From: Opitutia bacterium Tous-C10FEB
Lineage (GTDB): Bacteria; Verrucomicrobiota; Verrucomicrobiia; Opitutales; Opitutaceae
Assembly (NCBI GenBank): GCA_002304425.1
Contig: NEUY01000002.1
Span: forward strand, 1-46,635
Direction of reading: 5' to 3'
DNA length: 46,635 nt
The notes under the pieces were generated by a model. That model was given only the letters and a program-made list of their open reading frames with translations. It did not search any database and was not told where the DNA came from. The position numbers and the translations under genes are program-made. This document shows, piece after piece, positions 18,766 to 26,761 of this stretch (position 1 is its first letter; each line of letters opens with the position of its first letter).

Positions 18766-20118
18766 TTATTTACCTATGCAGAATGAAGCGAATAATTCAT
18801 CAAGTATTCTTTCGTGGTCTATTTTCCCTGATATTTGCGCAAATGATTCTAGGGCAGACCTTAAGTCACTTGATAATAGTTCGCTTGCTATGTTCTGAGC
18901 TAATTTCAACTTGGCTGACTGAAGGCAGTTTTGCGCCTGTTCCAGCGCTTGGGTGTGTCTCGCGTTGATCGCAATTACTTCAGAGCCCACGTTTACCTGA
19001 AATGATGCACCCAGATTGACGAGGGCAGCTTGAAGCTCGGTTAGGCCATCCGCCGTAATAGTTGAAAAATTTACGCTCTGGAAGGGCTGGGGCAGGGGGC
19101 TCTGAGCGACTACCGGCAGATCACATTTATTATACACCACGAGGGTGTTTTGAGTCGTGAGGAGTCGGCTAAAATCACTGGGCAGGTCTGGTCGCGGGTG
19201 GGTCGCGTCGATAACCCATAAAAACAGGTCGGCTTGAGTTGCTTGCTCGAGGGATTTATCAATGCCGCGTTGCTCGAGTGGCGCCGGGGTGAGATTAAGC
19301 CCAGCCGTATCAATCAGCCTCAGCCAGTAGGGCCCGATGATGATTAGCTCTTCGAGGTAATCGCGGGTCGTCCCAGGCTCGGGACTAACCAAGGCGCGCT
19401 CGTGTCCGACTAAGCAATTCAACAAGCTGCTCTTGCCGGCATTAGGTTCACCCAAAATGACCGTCTTAATACCTTCCCTAAGTAGGGCCCCGTAGTGGCT
19501 GGTGGCTAATAATCTAGCGGTATCGCTTATAAGTGTATCTATATCATTATTAATACTTTGCCTGTTTTCTTCGGGCAGATCCTCATCTGGGAAATCGATA
19601 TAAGCTTCAATATGAGCGAGGGTTTTTATGAGGCGCGTAGTGAGCTCGGCCATGTATCGACCTAGGGAGCCGCGTAATTGTTGATTAGCGGCGGCGAGCG
19701 CTTGATCACTGCGGGCATGGATGAGATCCATCACCGCTTCGGCTTGGCTTAAATCCAGGCGCCCGCTGAGAAAGGCGCGTTTACTAAATTCGCCCGGATC
19801 AGCGGAACGACAACCCCGCGCGAGCAGATCGGCCAAGATCTTTTGGGCGATGAAGGGATTTCCGTGACACGAAATCTCCAAACAATCTTCGCCGGTAAAT
19901 GAATTGGGGCCCGCAAAAAAAGTAAACAGGACATCATCGATTAGAATTCCCTGTGGGTCGCGGTAGTCAGCGTGCTGCGCGATGCGGGGCAGGGGGGCTT
20001 GCGCAAATAGTGCGGGCACGAGCAAGCGCGCCATCGGGCCGCTGGCGCGGATGAGCGCCAGCGCTGAGGTGCCGACGGGCGTCGCGAGCGCCGCTATGGT
20101 ATCCGAAGGAACTAACAT
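18766..20118 (-). CDS. mnmE: tRNA modification GTPase MnmE
   Basis: A 450-residue protein with the three MnmE parts. The N-terminal formyl-tetrahydrofolate-binding domain contains FTGEDCLEISCHGNP. The G domain, from about residue 215, has GEPNAGKSSLLNCLVG, DTAGLN and NKCDLP. The C-terminal helices end in the required cysteine motif FCIGK. It is the partner of MnmG, encoded directly downstream. The 3' third is more AT-rich than its neighbours but intact. Confidence 0.97.
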   Translation of the reverse strand: MLVPSDTIAALATPVGTSALALIRASGPMARLLVPALFAQAPLPRIAQHADYRDPQGILIDDVLFTFFAGPNSFTGEDCLEISCHGNPFIAQKILADLLARGCRSADPGEFSKRAFLSGRLDLSQAEAVMDLIHARSDQALAAANQQLRGSLGRYMAELTTRLIKTLAHIEAYIDFPDEDLPEENRQSINNDIDTLISDTARLLATSHYGALLREGIKTVILGEPNAGKSSLLNCLVGHERALVSPEPGTTRDYLEELIIIGPYWLRLIDTAGLNLTPAPLEQRGIDKSLEQATQADLFLWVIDATHPRPDLPSDFSRLLTTQNTLVVYNKCDLPVVAQSPLPQPFQSVNFSTITADGLTELQAALVNLGASFQVNVGSEVIAINARHTQALEQAQNCLQSAKLKLAQNIASELLSSDLRSALESFAQISGKIDHERILDELFASFCIGK

Positions 20119-20175
20119 TCGCCTGACGCAAGCGAACGTCGCGGCGAAGGCAAAGTGAAAGCACGGGTCGGGGTG

Positions 20176-20637
20176 CTACTTTTTTTCGGGGAAAATCTTG
20201 GCTACCTGTTCTGCGCGATAATCAAAAATCTGTTTGAGCTGCCGCTTAACCCATAATTTTTCCGCTAACCAACCGGCGGGACCCCAGCCAACCGCGTAAG
20301 TTACTTCATCAAACATGCGCACGCCACCCGCCTCAGGAACAAAGCGATGTTCATGGTGCCATAATTTGTAGGGTCCTTTCCGCTGGATATCGACAAAGCT
20401 TAGCCCGGCTTGGACGTCACTAATCTCCGTGATCCAATTTAACCACAGGCCGGGCAGCGGCGAGATGCGATAGGTGATAATTTGGCCAGCATACATCGTG
20501 GTCGGAACTTGACCGATAATTTGAAAGCGCACGCTAGGCGGCGTCAGTTCGTTAAGGTTTTTGGGCGTCGCAAAATAGGCCCAGACCGTTGCCGGTGACG
20601 TGGCGATAAATTGTTCGCGCCGTAAATAATGAATCAT
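20176..20637 (-). CDS. SRPBCC (START-like) ligand-binding protein
   Basis: A 153-residue protein beginning MIHYLRREQFIATSPATVWAYF, the usual first strand and helix of polyketide-cyclase/START-like folds, followed by NLNELTPPSVRF and a C-terminal amphipathic helix. These proteins bind hydrophobic ligands or assist oligoketide chemistry, but this subgroup (often near NAD-dependent epimerases or photolyases) has no defined role. It lies 57 bases after the end of mnmE's start region and could be the first gene of that unit. Confidence 0.7.
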   Translation of the reverse strand: MIHYLRREQFIATSPATVWAYFATPKNLNELTPPSVRFQIIGQVPTTMYAGQIITYRISPLPGLWLNWITEISDVQAGLSFVDIQRKGPYKLWHHEHRFVPEAGGVRMFDEVTYAVGWGPAGWLAEKLWVKRQLKQIFDYRAEQVAKIFPEKK

Positions 20638-20732
20638 CCGCCTAGCCTAGTCAAAAAATGCCCGCGCGCCACTGCCAGTTATAATCATGGCATTCCGCTG
20701 AGCTGATCCTTAATTCCGCTGAAAAATTAGTC

Positions 20733-20800
20733 GCCGAAACAAAAAAGCCGGCAGCGCGGCAAACTTTCGGCCCAGGATTTCGGTGGGCTCGCCCCCACCG
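20733..20800 (-). other. Structured 3' region after the recA-Sel1 unit (terminator or small RNA)
   Basis: On the minus strand, 24 bases after the Sel1 gene, CGGTGGG-ggcgag-CCCACCG forms a perfect 7-bp hairpin (20781-20800). A second set follows: GCCGAAA (minus strand of 20765-20771) can pair with TTTCGGC (20733-20739), enclosing a short GCCG/CGGC stem and a TTTTTT run (20741-20746). The small stem plus T-run looks like a weak intrinsic terminator, and the perfect hairpin is extra. The rest of the 20638-20823 gap shows no gene. Confidence 0.45.
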
Positions 20801-20823
20801 CGGACCAATCAATTCTTTTAGGA

Positions 20824-21657
20824 TTATTTGTTGGGCGCGCCGGGCTCGATCGGCATGGGCGGCAAAGAAATCTTAAATAAATCGGGCGACTCAATTTTAG
20901 GCGGAGCGATATTCGTCAGGGGACTGGGGGCTAAAATTACCGCGGGAATTTTTTCCGGAGAGGGCGGTCCGACGTCAGGGTTTTTGACCAAGAGCGTAGC
21001 CCGAACGGTCGCCTGCGTGAGATCCTTGAGCAGTTCGGCGGCGCGCGCCTCGGCGGCGGCAATGTCCTTCGGGCGTTGGGTTAAGCGGGTGCGCACTTGC
21101 GCGGCGGCGCCCGAGGTGTCGCCAAATTTATTGGCGATCAATAACCAGGTTAGACTCTCGACGAGATCGCGTTTTACCCCGCGCGCGCTAGCTAACATGG
21201 CTCCGATATTATGCTGGGCTTCCATCACGCCGGCTTGGGCCGCGATCGTGTAATAGTCGAGTGCGCGGGGGTAATCGACGGGGACCCCGAGTCCGTCGTG
21301 ATAAATTTTTCCGAGTCGAAAGGTGGCATCATTGACTCCGCCCTGCGCGGCTTGAGTAAATAGCGCGATCGCCTGAGCCGTATCTTGCGCAACGCCGTCA
21401 GCTTCCAGCAGGCGAACGCCTAGCTCAAAACAGGCGGCGGCGTTACCCTGCGCGGCAAAATGCTGCAGTTCGGAGAGCGTCTTCCAGGCTGGTGGACGGC
21501 TCTTAGTTGAGAGCAAGACCGGGGCCGCATCTTCTGCGGTTGGCTGGCTGACGGTTGGCTTGGCGGCTAAGACGACCGCCGTCACGATGAGAGTGACGGC
21601 GGTTCGGTAGGCCGATAATGGACGCAAGGATAGGTTCAGCTGAACTAAGCGCACCAC
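20824..21657 (-). CDS. Sel1-repeat protein with N-terminal membrane/signal segment, downstream of recA
   Basis: A 277-residue protein. A hydrophobic segment (YRTAVTLIVTAVVLAA, about residues 17-32) is probably a signal peptide or anchor. Three Sel1/TPR-like repeats cover about residues 65-180: AACFELGVRLLEADGVAQD, ATFRLGKIYHDGLGVPVDY and AQHNIGAMLASARGVKRD. A proline-rich tail follows. Sel1 repeats bind other proteins; no partner can be named. The GTG start is five bases after the recA stop, so it should be co-transcribed and possibly coupled with recA, in the place where recX sits in many bacteria. Confidence 0.82.
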   Translation of the reverse strand: MVRLVQLNLSLRPLSAYRTAVTLIVTAVVLAAKPTVSQPTAEDAAPVLLSTKSRPPAWKTLSELQHFAAQGNAAACFELGVRLLEADGVAQDTAQAIALFTQAAQGGVNDATFRLGKIYHDGLGVPVDYPRALDYYTIAAQAGVMEAQHNIGAMLASARGVKRDLVESLTWLLIANKFGDTSGAAAQVRTRLTQRPKDIAAAEARAAELLKDLTQATVRATLLVKNPDVGPPSPEKIPAVILAPSPLTNIAPPKIESPDLFKISLPPMPIEPGAPNK

Positions 21658-21662
21658 AAGGA

Positions 21663-22742
21663 TTACTCGGGCGTTCCGACCGTAGCGACGGCGCCGCCTT
21701 TAACTTTTTCGATAATACCAGCCTTCACTTTAGCCGCGAGATCGGGATTGGTCCGGAGCGCTTCCTTGGCGGCTTCGCGACCTTGACCGACTAAGTCACC
21801 ATTGTACGCGATCCACGCCCCTTTCTTTTCGAGTACCTTATGTTCAACGCCGAGATCAACGAGTGAACCGCTCGCAGAAATGCCTTCGTCGTACATAATA
21901 TCGAATTCTACCTCAGTAAATGGCGGGGCCACTTTGTTTTTAACGGCCTTCAACTTTGTACGATTGCCAATAACTTTACCTTCCGGCGTCTTGAGCTGAT
22001 CTTTGCGGCGAATATCGAGACGAACCGAAGCGAAGAATTTAAGCGCGCGACCGCCAGAAGTGGTCTCGGGGCTCCCAAACATAACGCCAATTTTTTCGCG
22101 GATTTGATTGGTGAAAATACAGACGCAATTCGTCTTGCTGACGACCGCGGTGAGGCGGCGCATGGCTTGCGACATCAGGCGGGCTTGGCTGCCCATGGTC
22201 ATGTCGCCCATTTGGCCATCAAGTTCGGCCTTCGTGATCAGGGCCGCGACTGAGTCGAGAATGATCACATCAATGGAGTTTGAACGAATGAGCGTCTCCA
22301 TGATGTTGAGCGCGTCTTCGCCCGAATCGGGTTGGGAGACGAGGAGGTCGTCGAGACTGACGCCAACGACGCGGGCATATTTGGGGTCAAGGGCATGTTC
22401 GACGTCGATAAAAGCGGCGAGGCCACCTTGCCGTTGGGCTTCGGCAATAACGCTCAAGCAAAAGGTGGTTTTACCGGAGGATTCTGGTCCGTAGATTTCG
22501 ATGATGCGTCCGCGGGGCAGGCCGCCGACGCCGAGCATGAGGTCGATGGCGAGGGAACCGGTTGAAAGCGTGTCGACCTTCATCTTGGCGTTGCTGCCGA
22601 GACGCATGATGGAGCCTTCGCCGAATTGTTTGGTGATTGAAGAGAGAGCGAGATCGATATTTTTCTCGCGGGCGGCGTTGGCAGATTTTTCTGCGGGGGC
22701 GAGGCGGGATTCGGTAGACTTGGATTTATCGGCTTTGGACAT
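21663..22742 (-). CDS. recA: Recombinase A
   Basis: A 359-residue RecA. The P-loop is [12 protein letters not shown], Walker B is [11 protein letters not shown], loop L1 contains [20 protein letters not shown], and loop L2 contains [23 protein letters not shown]. It drives strand exchange in homologous recombination and SOS co-protease activity. The N-terminal extension before [19 protein letters not shown] is about 30 residues, Lys/Ser-rich and longer than in E. coli. The mRNA just before the ATG is AACCTCCCCC, with no Shine-Dalgarno match. No LexA-like palindrome was recognised upstream. Confidence 0.98.
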   Translation of the reverse strand: MSKADKSKSTESRLAPAEKSANAAREKNIDLALSSITKQFGEGSIMRLGSNAKMKVDTLSTGSLAIDLMLGVGGLPRGRIIEIYGPESSGKTTFCLSVIAEAQRQGGLAAFIDVEHALDPKYARVVGVSLDDLLVSQPDSGEDALNIMETLIRSNSIDVIILDSVAALITKAELDGQMGDMTMGSQARLMSQAMRRLTAVVSKTNCVCIFTNQIREKIGVMFGSPETTSGGRALKFFASVRLDIRRKDQLKTPEGKVIGNRTKLKAVKNKVAPPFTEVEFDIMYDEGISASGSLVDLGVEHKVLEKKGAWIAYNGDLVGQGREAAKEALRTNPDLAAKVKAGIIEKVKGGAVATVGTPE

Positions 22743-22816
22743 GGGGGAGGTTATGGTTTAAAAAGTTATTTTCACGGTGCGCGCCTAGCGTAATTCGGCA
22801 AGCGTGGAGTGGGTGA

Positions 22817-22838
22817 GAAAAGGCCTAAAATTAGGCCT
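22817..22838 (-). terminator. Intrinsic terminator after the DUF486 gene remnant
   Basis: AGGCCTAA (22821-22828) and TTAGGCCT (22831-22838) form a perfect 8-bp stem with a two-base loop. On the minus strand it is followed by TTTTC. It sits nine bases after the stop of the DUF486 remnant and before the recA promoter region, so it insulates recA. Confidence 0.75.
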
Positions 22839-22847
22839 GGAAGCGTT

Positions 22848-23116
22848 TCAGATAGCGGTGGCGGCGGGTTTATTGAATGCGAAAGCAAAATAAGCGGCGA
22901 GGGCCATGAAAAACAGGCTGCACGCGTAATTCCAGCGGAGTTTTTCCCCGAGGACGAGCGAGGCAAAGCCCACAAAGACGACCAAAGTGATGATTTCCTG
23001 CATAATTTTTAATTGGTAGCCGGTGAACTGGCGGTACTCCCAGCGTATTTTAAATGACCGCACCAAGCGCAGGTCATAAAAATATTAGAGAGGCTGAGTA
23101 ATAAAATGGTGCTCAT
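22848..23116 (-). pseudogene. Broken DUF486 (DMT-like small membrane protein) gene
   Basis: The track shows only 22848-23066, whose conserved part starts at YRQFTGYQLKIMQEIITLVVF and ends like DUF486 proteins (ASLVLGEKLRWNYACSLFFMALAAYFAF). The missing family N-terminus is in another frame: from an ATG at 23116 the sequence encodes MSTILLLSLSNIFMTCAWCGHLK, the exact start expected of DUF486 proteins. The frames meet near 23045. About 30 residues (normally a membrane helix ending in ANRIGY) are absent at the junction, so a deletion whose length is not a multiple of three removed the second helix and broke the frame. A translated product from the first ATG would stop after about 36 residues. 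Confidence 0.75.
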
Positions 23117-23159
23117 GGGCCACAGGGTGCGCCGCCCGACTTCCTGCGCTAGGCGAAAA

Positions 23160-24173
23160 TTATTCCGTCAGGGCGTAAACGGCAAAAGAGGCCAACCAGT
23201 GGGCGCGGTTAAAATCTTCGGTGCTCAGCAAGGGGATCGCTGCTTCCAAATGGCGTCTAGCGGCTTCGCGCGCTCGATTTTGACGGGGATCAGATTCAGG
23301 CAAGGCGAGGGCGATGCGGCGCCAGCACCAGGCGCGATTTAAATTAAGACCGATGAGGTGAGCAATTTTCGGATCGTTTGGATTGCTCACGCGGACGGGG
23401 GTAAACAGTCGGACCGGTTCTCCCGTATGGAGATTGGGCAAAAAGCGCCCAAGCCAGCGGCTAAAATTTTCTGGGGGCAGCACCGAAGCCATCACTTCTG
23501 CTTCGGTGAGCGCGGGAGAGAGAAAGTCTTCGCCGGAGGGTTCCCATTGGGCGGAGTAGTTGGCATCATGACCAAACCAATAGGCCATGCGGCTCGTGCA
23601 AAAAAGTTTGAGCTCTTGATCGTCCGCCGCGCGCGTGTAGTCGATGGTGAGTTTAACCGCAAAGGCCGTGTTGTTGTGCACACCGTGTCGGACGGGGTGG
23701 GTGAGGGAATTCAGGTAGGTGAGTAGCCCCTCACGCATAACCGCGACGAGCGGCGCGAGGTTTTGCGCAAGCTTGGGATCATAATGGAATAATTCCTCGG
23801 CTAATTTTAATAACCAAGCCCAGCCATAGGGTCGCTCAAAAAATCCTCGGCCCGGAGAACGAAAATAGGCGGTCTCCACCGCTAGATTCTCAGCTGTCAG
23901 GTGTGCGTGCAGGACTCGGTCAATTTCTGCCCGTTCCGGGAGCTGGGGGAAAAGGCGCGCGAGGCGAGCCAGCATGCAGTGTTGGTGCACACAAGAGTGC
24001 CAGTCATAGCTGCCGTAAAATGCAGGATGGAGTGCGCGGGGCGCCCGCACATCTTCAGGTCCATTTAGGACGTGCTGGAGAAGGTGGGGGTATTCACGGC
24101 AAATATTCCGGAGACCAAGCTGCGCAAATTCGGAAGCTTGCGCGGGAGCGAGAAGAGGGAAGGCGGGTGACAC
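23160..24173 (-). CDS. DUF2891 family protein
   Basis: A 337-residue protein with the DUF2891 hallmark HPAFYGSYDWHSCVHQHCML near residue 48 and RPYGWAWLLKLAEEL near residue 115. The fold is expected to be an alpha/alpha barrel, rich in Trp, His and aromatic residues, like glycoside-processing enzymes, but no activity has been assigned as far as I know. It starts with GTG at 24173 and is divergent from the glutaredoxin gene. No signal peptide is evident. Confidence 0.85.
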   Translation of the reverse strand: MSPAFPLLAPAQASEFAQLGLRNICREYPHLLQHVLNGPEDVRAPRALHPAFYGSYDWHSCVHQHCMLARLARLFPQLPERAEIDRVLHAHLTAENLAVETAYFRSPGRGFFERPYGWAWLLKLAEELFHYDPKLAQNLAPLVAVMREGLLTYLNSLTHPVRHGVHNNTAFAVKLTIDYTRAADDQELKLFCTSRMAYWFGHDANYSAQWEPSGEDFLSPALTEAEVMASVLPPENFSRWLGRFLPNLHTGEPVRLFTPVRVSNPNDPKIAHLIGLNLNRAWCWRRIALALPESDPRQNRAREAARRHLEAAIPLLSTEDFNRAHWLASFAVYALTE

Positions 24174-24251
24174 GAGCGAAAGGGAGAAAGTTTAAGTTGA
24201 AGTAGCACGGCTGACGCATAAGTTGTGCCGTCTCAACATCTCGACGACCTT

Positions 24252-24587
24252 ATGAAAATCAAAGCCTATCTCAAACCTCAATGCGGCTGGTCCAATGGCG
24301 TTCGCGCTATTATGGCCAAACACCAGCTGGCCTTTGAGGATATCGACATCATTAACCAGCGGGCCAATTACGAGGAAATGGTGCGTAAGTCTGGCCAACC
24401 GCTATCGCCCTGTGTCGAGATTGATGGGGTGATGCTCGCGGATATTTCTGGGGAGGAAGTTGAAAATTATATGCTAGCCAACAATTTGGTGAACGCCGGG
24501 GGGGCGCCCTTAACCGTTCCCACCAATGCCGGTTGCTCGCCCGAAGAGCATGAGCGCATGGCCGCTAAGCCCGTGCGCTTCTTCTAA
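24252..24587 (+). CDS. Glutaredoxin-like protein with CGWS site
   Basis: From the ATG at 24252 (MKIKAYLKPQCGWSNGVRAIM) this is a 111-residue glutaredoxin-fold protein; the track start at 24225 adds nine residues before the first strand. The active site is CGWS, a monothiol (CxxS) form, and the cis-proline region is QPLSPCVEIDGVMLAD, with Ser-Pro-Cys in place of the common TVPQVF. GEEVENYML forms the last helix. A 30-residue tail follows (GGAPLTVPTNAGCSPEEHERM) with a further cysteine. A disulfide or Fe-S role is possible, but no partner gene is adjacent. Confidence 0.8.
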   Translation: MKIKAYLKPQCGWSNGVRAIMAKHQLAFEDIDIINQRANYEEMVRKSGQPLSPCVEIDGVMLADISGEEVENYMLANNLVNAGGAPLTVPTNAGCSPEEHERMAAKPVRFF

Positions 24588-24611
24588 GACCCTGATTTTG
24601 CATTAAGCCGG

Positions 24612-24639
24612 CGCCGGACTCATGGGAGTCCGGCGTTTT
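24612..24639 (+). terminator. Intrinsic terminator after the glutaredoxin gene
   Basis: CGCCGGACTC (24612-24621) pairs with GAGTCCGGCG (24626-24635), a perfect 10-bp stem with loop ATGG, followed by TTTTGCTTT. It is 24 bases after the stop codon and 20 bases before the end of the convergent serA, so it terminates the plus-strand gene. Confidence 0.9.
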
Positions 24640-24659
24640 GCTTTGGGGGGTCGGCTTGC

Positions 24660-25895
24660 TTAATAAAGAATCCGCGCGCGCAGGGTGCCGGGCACACTTT
24701 GCAGCTCATCAATCGCGATTTTGCCGGCGGCGGTGTCCACATCCATCACACAGTAACCAATATGCTCGGTTGTTTGCAGATATTGGGCCGAAATATTTAC
24801 TTTATGCCGACTGAAGCGCTCGTTGATGTGCGCCAGCACTCCAGGAATATTCCGGTGGATATGTAGCAGGCGGGTTTTACCGGTGCCCGCATGTTCGGGC
24901 AGATTAACCTCAGGGAAATTAACCGCCGTCATCGTGGACCCGTTGTCTGAATAGCGGATTAATTTTTCTGCTACCTCCGTGCCGATGTTGGCCTGCGCTT
25001 CGACGGTGGAACCACCGATGTGCGGGGTAAGAATTACGTTATCAAATTTTCGTAGTGGGGACAGGAACTCCTCGTCATTACCCGTTGGCTCGACCGGAAA
25101 AACATCGAGGGCAGCGCCGGCGAGCTGATCATGCTCCAAGGCTTCAGCGAGTGCCGGAATATCTACGATGGTCCCGCGGGCCGCGTTGATCAGGTGGGCC
25201 CCTTTTTTCATTAGGGCCAGCTGAGCGCGCCCGATGAGATTTTTAGTGGCGGCAGTTTCGGGCACGTGCAGCGAGACGATATCGCTTTCGGCCAGCAGGC
25301 GGGCGAGTTTCGGGACCGGGCGGGCGTTTCCCAGAGGGAGTTTACCCATAATATCGTAATACAGCACCCGCATCCCAAGATGTTCGGCGAGCACTCCTAA
25401 TTGGGTGCCGATGTGGCCGTAGCCGACAATGCCGAGCGTCTTGCCCCGTACTTCCACGCTGCCTGCGGCGCTCTTAGTCCAACCGCCGCGATGGACCAAT
25501 GCATTTTTTTCGGGAATGCCGCGTAAGAGCATGATGATTTCCCCGAGGACCAATTCAGCGACGCTCCGGGTATTAGAGTAAGGGGCGTTAAAGACGGGGA
25601 TGCCACGTTTGGCGGCGGCGGCGAGATCGACTTGATTTGTACCGATGCAAAAACAGCCAATTGCCGTAAGTTTGGGTGCGGCGGCGAGAATTTCATCAGT
25701 TAATTCGGTCCGCGAGCGAATGCCAAGAAAGTGCACATCTTTGAGGGCGGCTTTCAGCGCATCGTCGGTCAGCGATTTGGGCAGGTTACGGACGGCGGTG
25801 TAACCAGCTTGGGCCAGCGCGGTCGTGGCCTGAGCGTGGACGCCTTCTAAAAAAAGAAATTCAATGCGCCGTTTATCGAAAGAGAGCTTTTGCAT
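24660..25895 (-). CDS. serA: D-3-phosphoglycerate dehydrogenase
   Basis: From the ATG at 25895 (MQKLSFDKRRIEFLFLEGVH) the protein has 411 residues and lines up end to end with the E. coli-type SerA; the 29 extra residues in the track are not conserved. The NAD site is GIVGYGHIGTQLG, with AIGCFCIGTNQVDL, NAPYSNTRSVAEL and TPHIGGSTVEAQ. The C-terminal ACT domain (RLLHIHRNIPGVLAHIN to the end RARILY) suggests serine feedback control. It makes phosphohydroxypyruvate for serine synthesis, which also supplies sulfur-amino-acid and one-carbon metabolism; metY is nearby. Confidence 0.96.
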   Translation of the reverse strand: MQKLSFDKRRIEFLFLEGVHAQATTALAQAGYTAVRNLPKSLTDDALKAALKDVHFLGIRSRTELTDEILAAAPKLTAIGCFCIGTNQVDLAAAAKRGIPVFNAPYSNTRSVAELVLGEIIMLLRGIPEKNALVHRGGWTKSAAGSVEVRGKTLGIVGYGHIGTQLGVLAEHLGMRVLYYDIMGKLPLGNARPVPKLARLLAESDIVSLHVPETAATKNLIGRAQLALMKKGAHLINAARGTIVDIPALAEALEHDQLAGAALDVFPVEPTGNDEEFLSPLRKFDNVILTPHIGGSTVEAQANIGTEVAEKLIRYSDNGSTMTAVNFPEVNLPEHAGTGKTRLLHIHRNIPGVLAHINERFSRHKVNISAQYLQTTEHIGYCVMDVDTAAGKIAIDELQSVPGTLRARILY

Positions 25896-25997
25896 GCTGC
25901 GGCCACTTTTACTGTATTTAGTTAACGAGCAAGTCTGGGCTCCGCGCGTGAGGCGCGGCTTGCCACGGAGGCTTCCCTGCATTCGATTGTGGTCGCG

Positions 25998-26459
25998 ATG
26001 TTAGCCCAACCCATTCCTGGCTCTTCCGGAGAAGTGTTGCGTAGTTTGCCGTCGGCTTATCAGCCGCATGCGGCGACTGGGCTCCTGCATTTGCCCCGCT
26101 TTCTCGCCAAGTGTAAGTATATCAAAGAGCATGGCGCTTTGCCGGCGAGTTATGCGAAAAATTTTAAACGGGGGATGGACCGTTTCCTCTGCCTGCATCT
26201 GGGGATCGATCCGGCCGCCGTGGAAAAAATTGTGCTAACCTCAACGACGGAGGCTGAAATAGAGGCGCAGTTAAAAGAACTGCTACCGGGCGATCTCCGC
26301 GTCGCTAAATGGAACCGTAATTACGTGCAAAAAGGCATGACGCCCAGTGGCCGGGAATTTCTCAAGGAAGCGCTCACCAATATGGGTTGTGCTGATCGCG
26401 TGGACCAGATTACCAGCGTCGTCGATCTCATGGAGTTCGACGAGGGCCGAATTGAATAG
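25998..26459 (+). CDS. DUF5069 family protein
   Basis: A 153-residue protein from the ATG at 25998; a GTG three codons upstream is the track start. Family-typical parts are LHLPRFLAKCKYIKEHGALPASY near residue 30, FKRGMDRFLCLHLGI, and the acidic end VVDLMEFDEGRI. DUF5069 is a small soluble family common in Verrucomicrobiota and Planctomycetota with no known function. It is divergent from serA. A second member is encoded at 42376-42822. Confidence 0.8.
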   Translation: MLAQPIPGSSGEVLRSLPSAYQPHAATGLLHLPRFLAKCKYIKEHGALPASYAKNFKRGMDRFLCLHLGIDPAAVEKIVLTSTTEAEIEAQLKELLPGDLRVAKWNRNYVQKGMTPSGREFLKEALTNMGCADRVDQITSVVDLMEFDEGRIE

Positions 26460-26540
26460 CGCCCCAAAGGCTTATACGGGCGGCGGCTATTCAATTAATC
26501 GGGGCTAATTAATGCTCGTGCGTGGACGCGCCTTGGTCCT

Positions 26541-26569
26541 TTGACGTAAAACAGCTTCCGGTTGATAAA
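26541..26569 (+). promoter_or_regulatory. Promoter candidate for metY
   Basis: TTGACG (26541-26546), a 17-base spacer, then GATAAA (26564-26569). The -35 matches at 5 of 6 positions and the -10 at 4 of 6. Transcription from here would give a leader of about 185 bases before the metY ATG. TTGATAA (26562-26568) and TTATCAA (26580-26586) also form a 7-bp inverted repeat over the -10 and start region, which could be an operator. Confidence 0.4.
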
Positions 26570-26678
26570 TATTAAATTGTTATCAATAAGCATTTTGTAG
26601 ATTACGCCTTGGCATTATCAGGGACAAAGTATTTTTGATTTGATTCGATATTATCATGAGTAAAGATATATAGTAAGA

Positions 26679-26732
26679 ATCGCTAGAGGGTTTTCGCCCG
26701 CCGGGCTCTGAGACTACTTTAGCGATCTTTTT
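26679..26732 (+). terminator. Terminator-like hairpin in the metY leader (possible attenuator)
   Basis: ATCGCTAGAG (26679-26688) pairs with CTTTAGCGAT (26717-26726), 10 bp with one G-U, and is followed by CTTTTTC. The enclosed 28 bases contain a second small stem, GCCC-gcc-GGGC (26696-26706). The hairpin ends 29 bases before the metY ATG, a place where a plain terminator would make little sense unless regulated. The rest of the 26460-26761 gap is AT-rich and holds no ORF of note. I found no SAM-I type core sequence in it. Confidence 0.5.
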
Positions 26733-26761
26733 CGGCCTAAAAATCCAACTCCGCGCTCCTT

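Noticed and set aside
22743-22820. LexA/SOS box upstream of recA
   Set aside because: No convincing palindrome was found between the recA start and the terminator at 22817-22838. The SOS motif of this phylum may differ, so absence is not strong evidence.
26460-26761. SAM-I riboswitch or T-box before metY
   Set aside because: I could not find the conserved core segments of either class. Only the terminator-like stem is supported.
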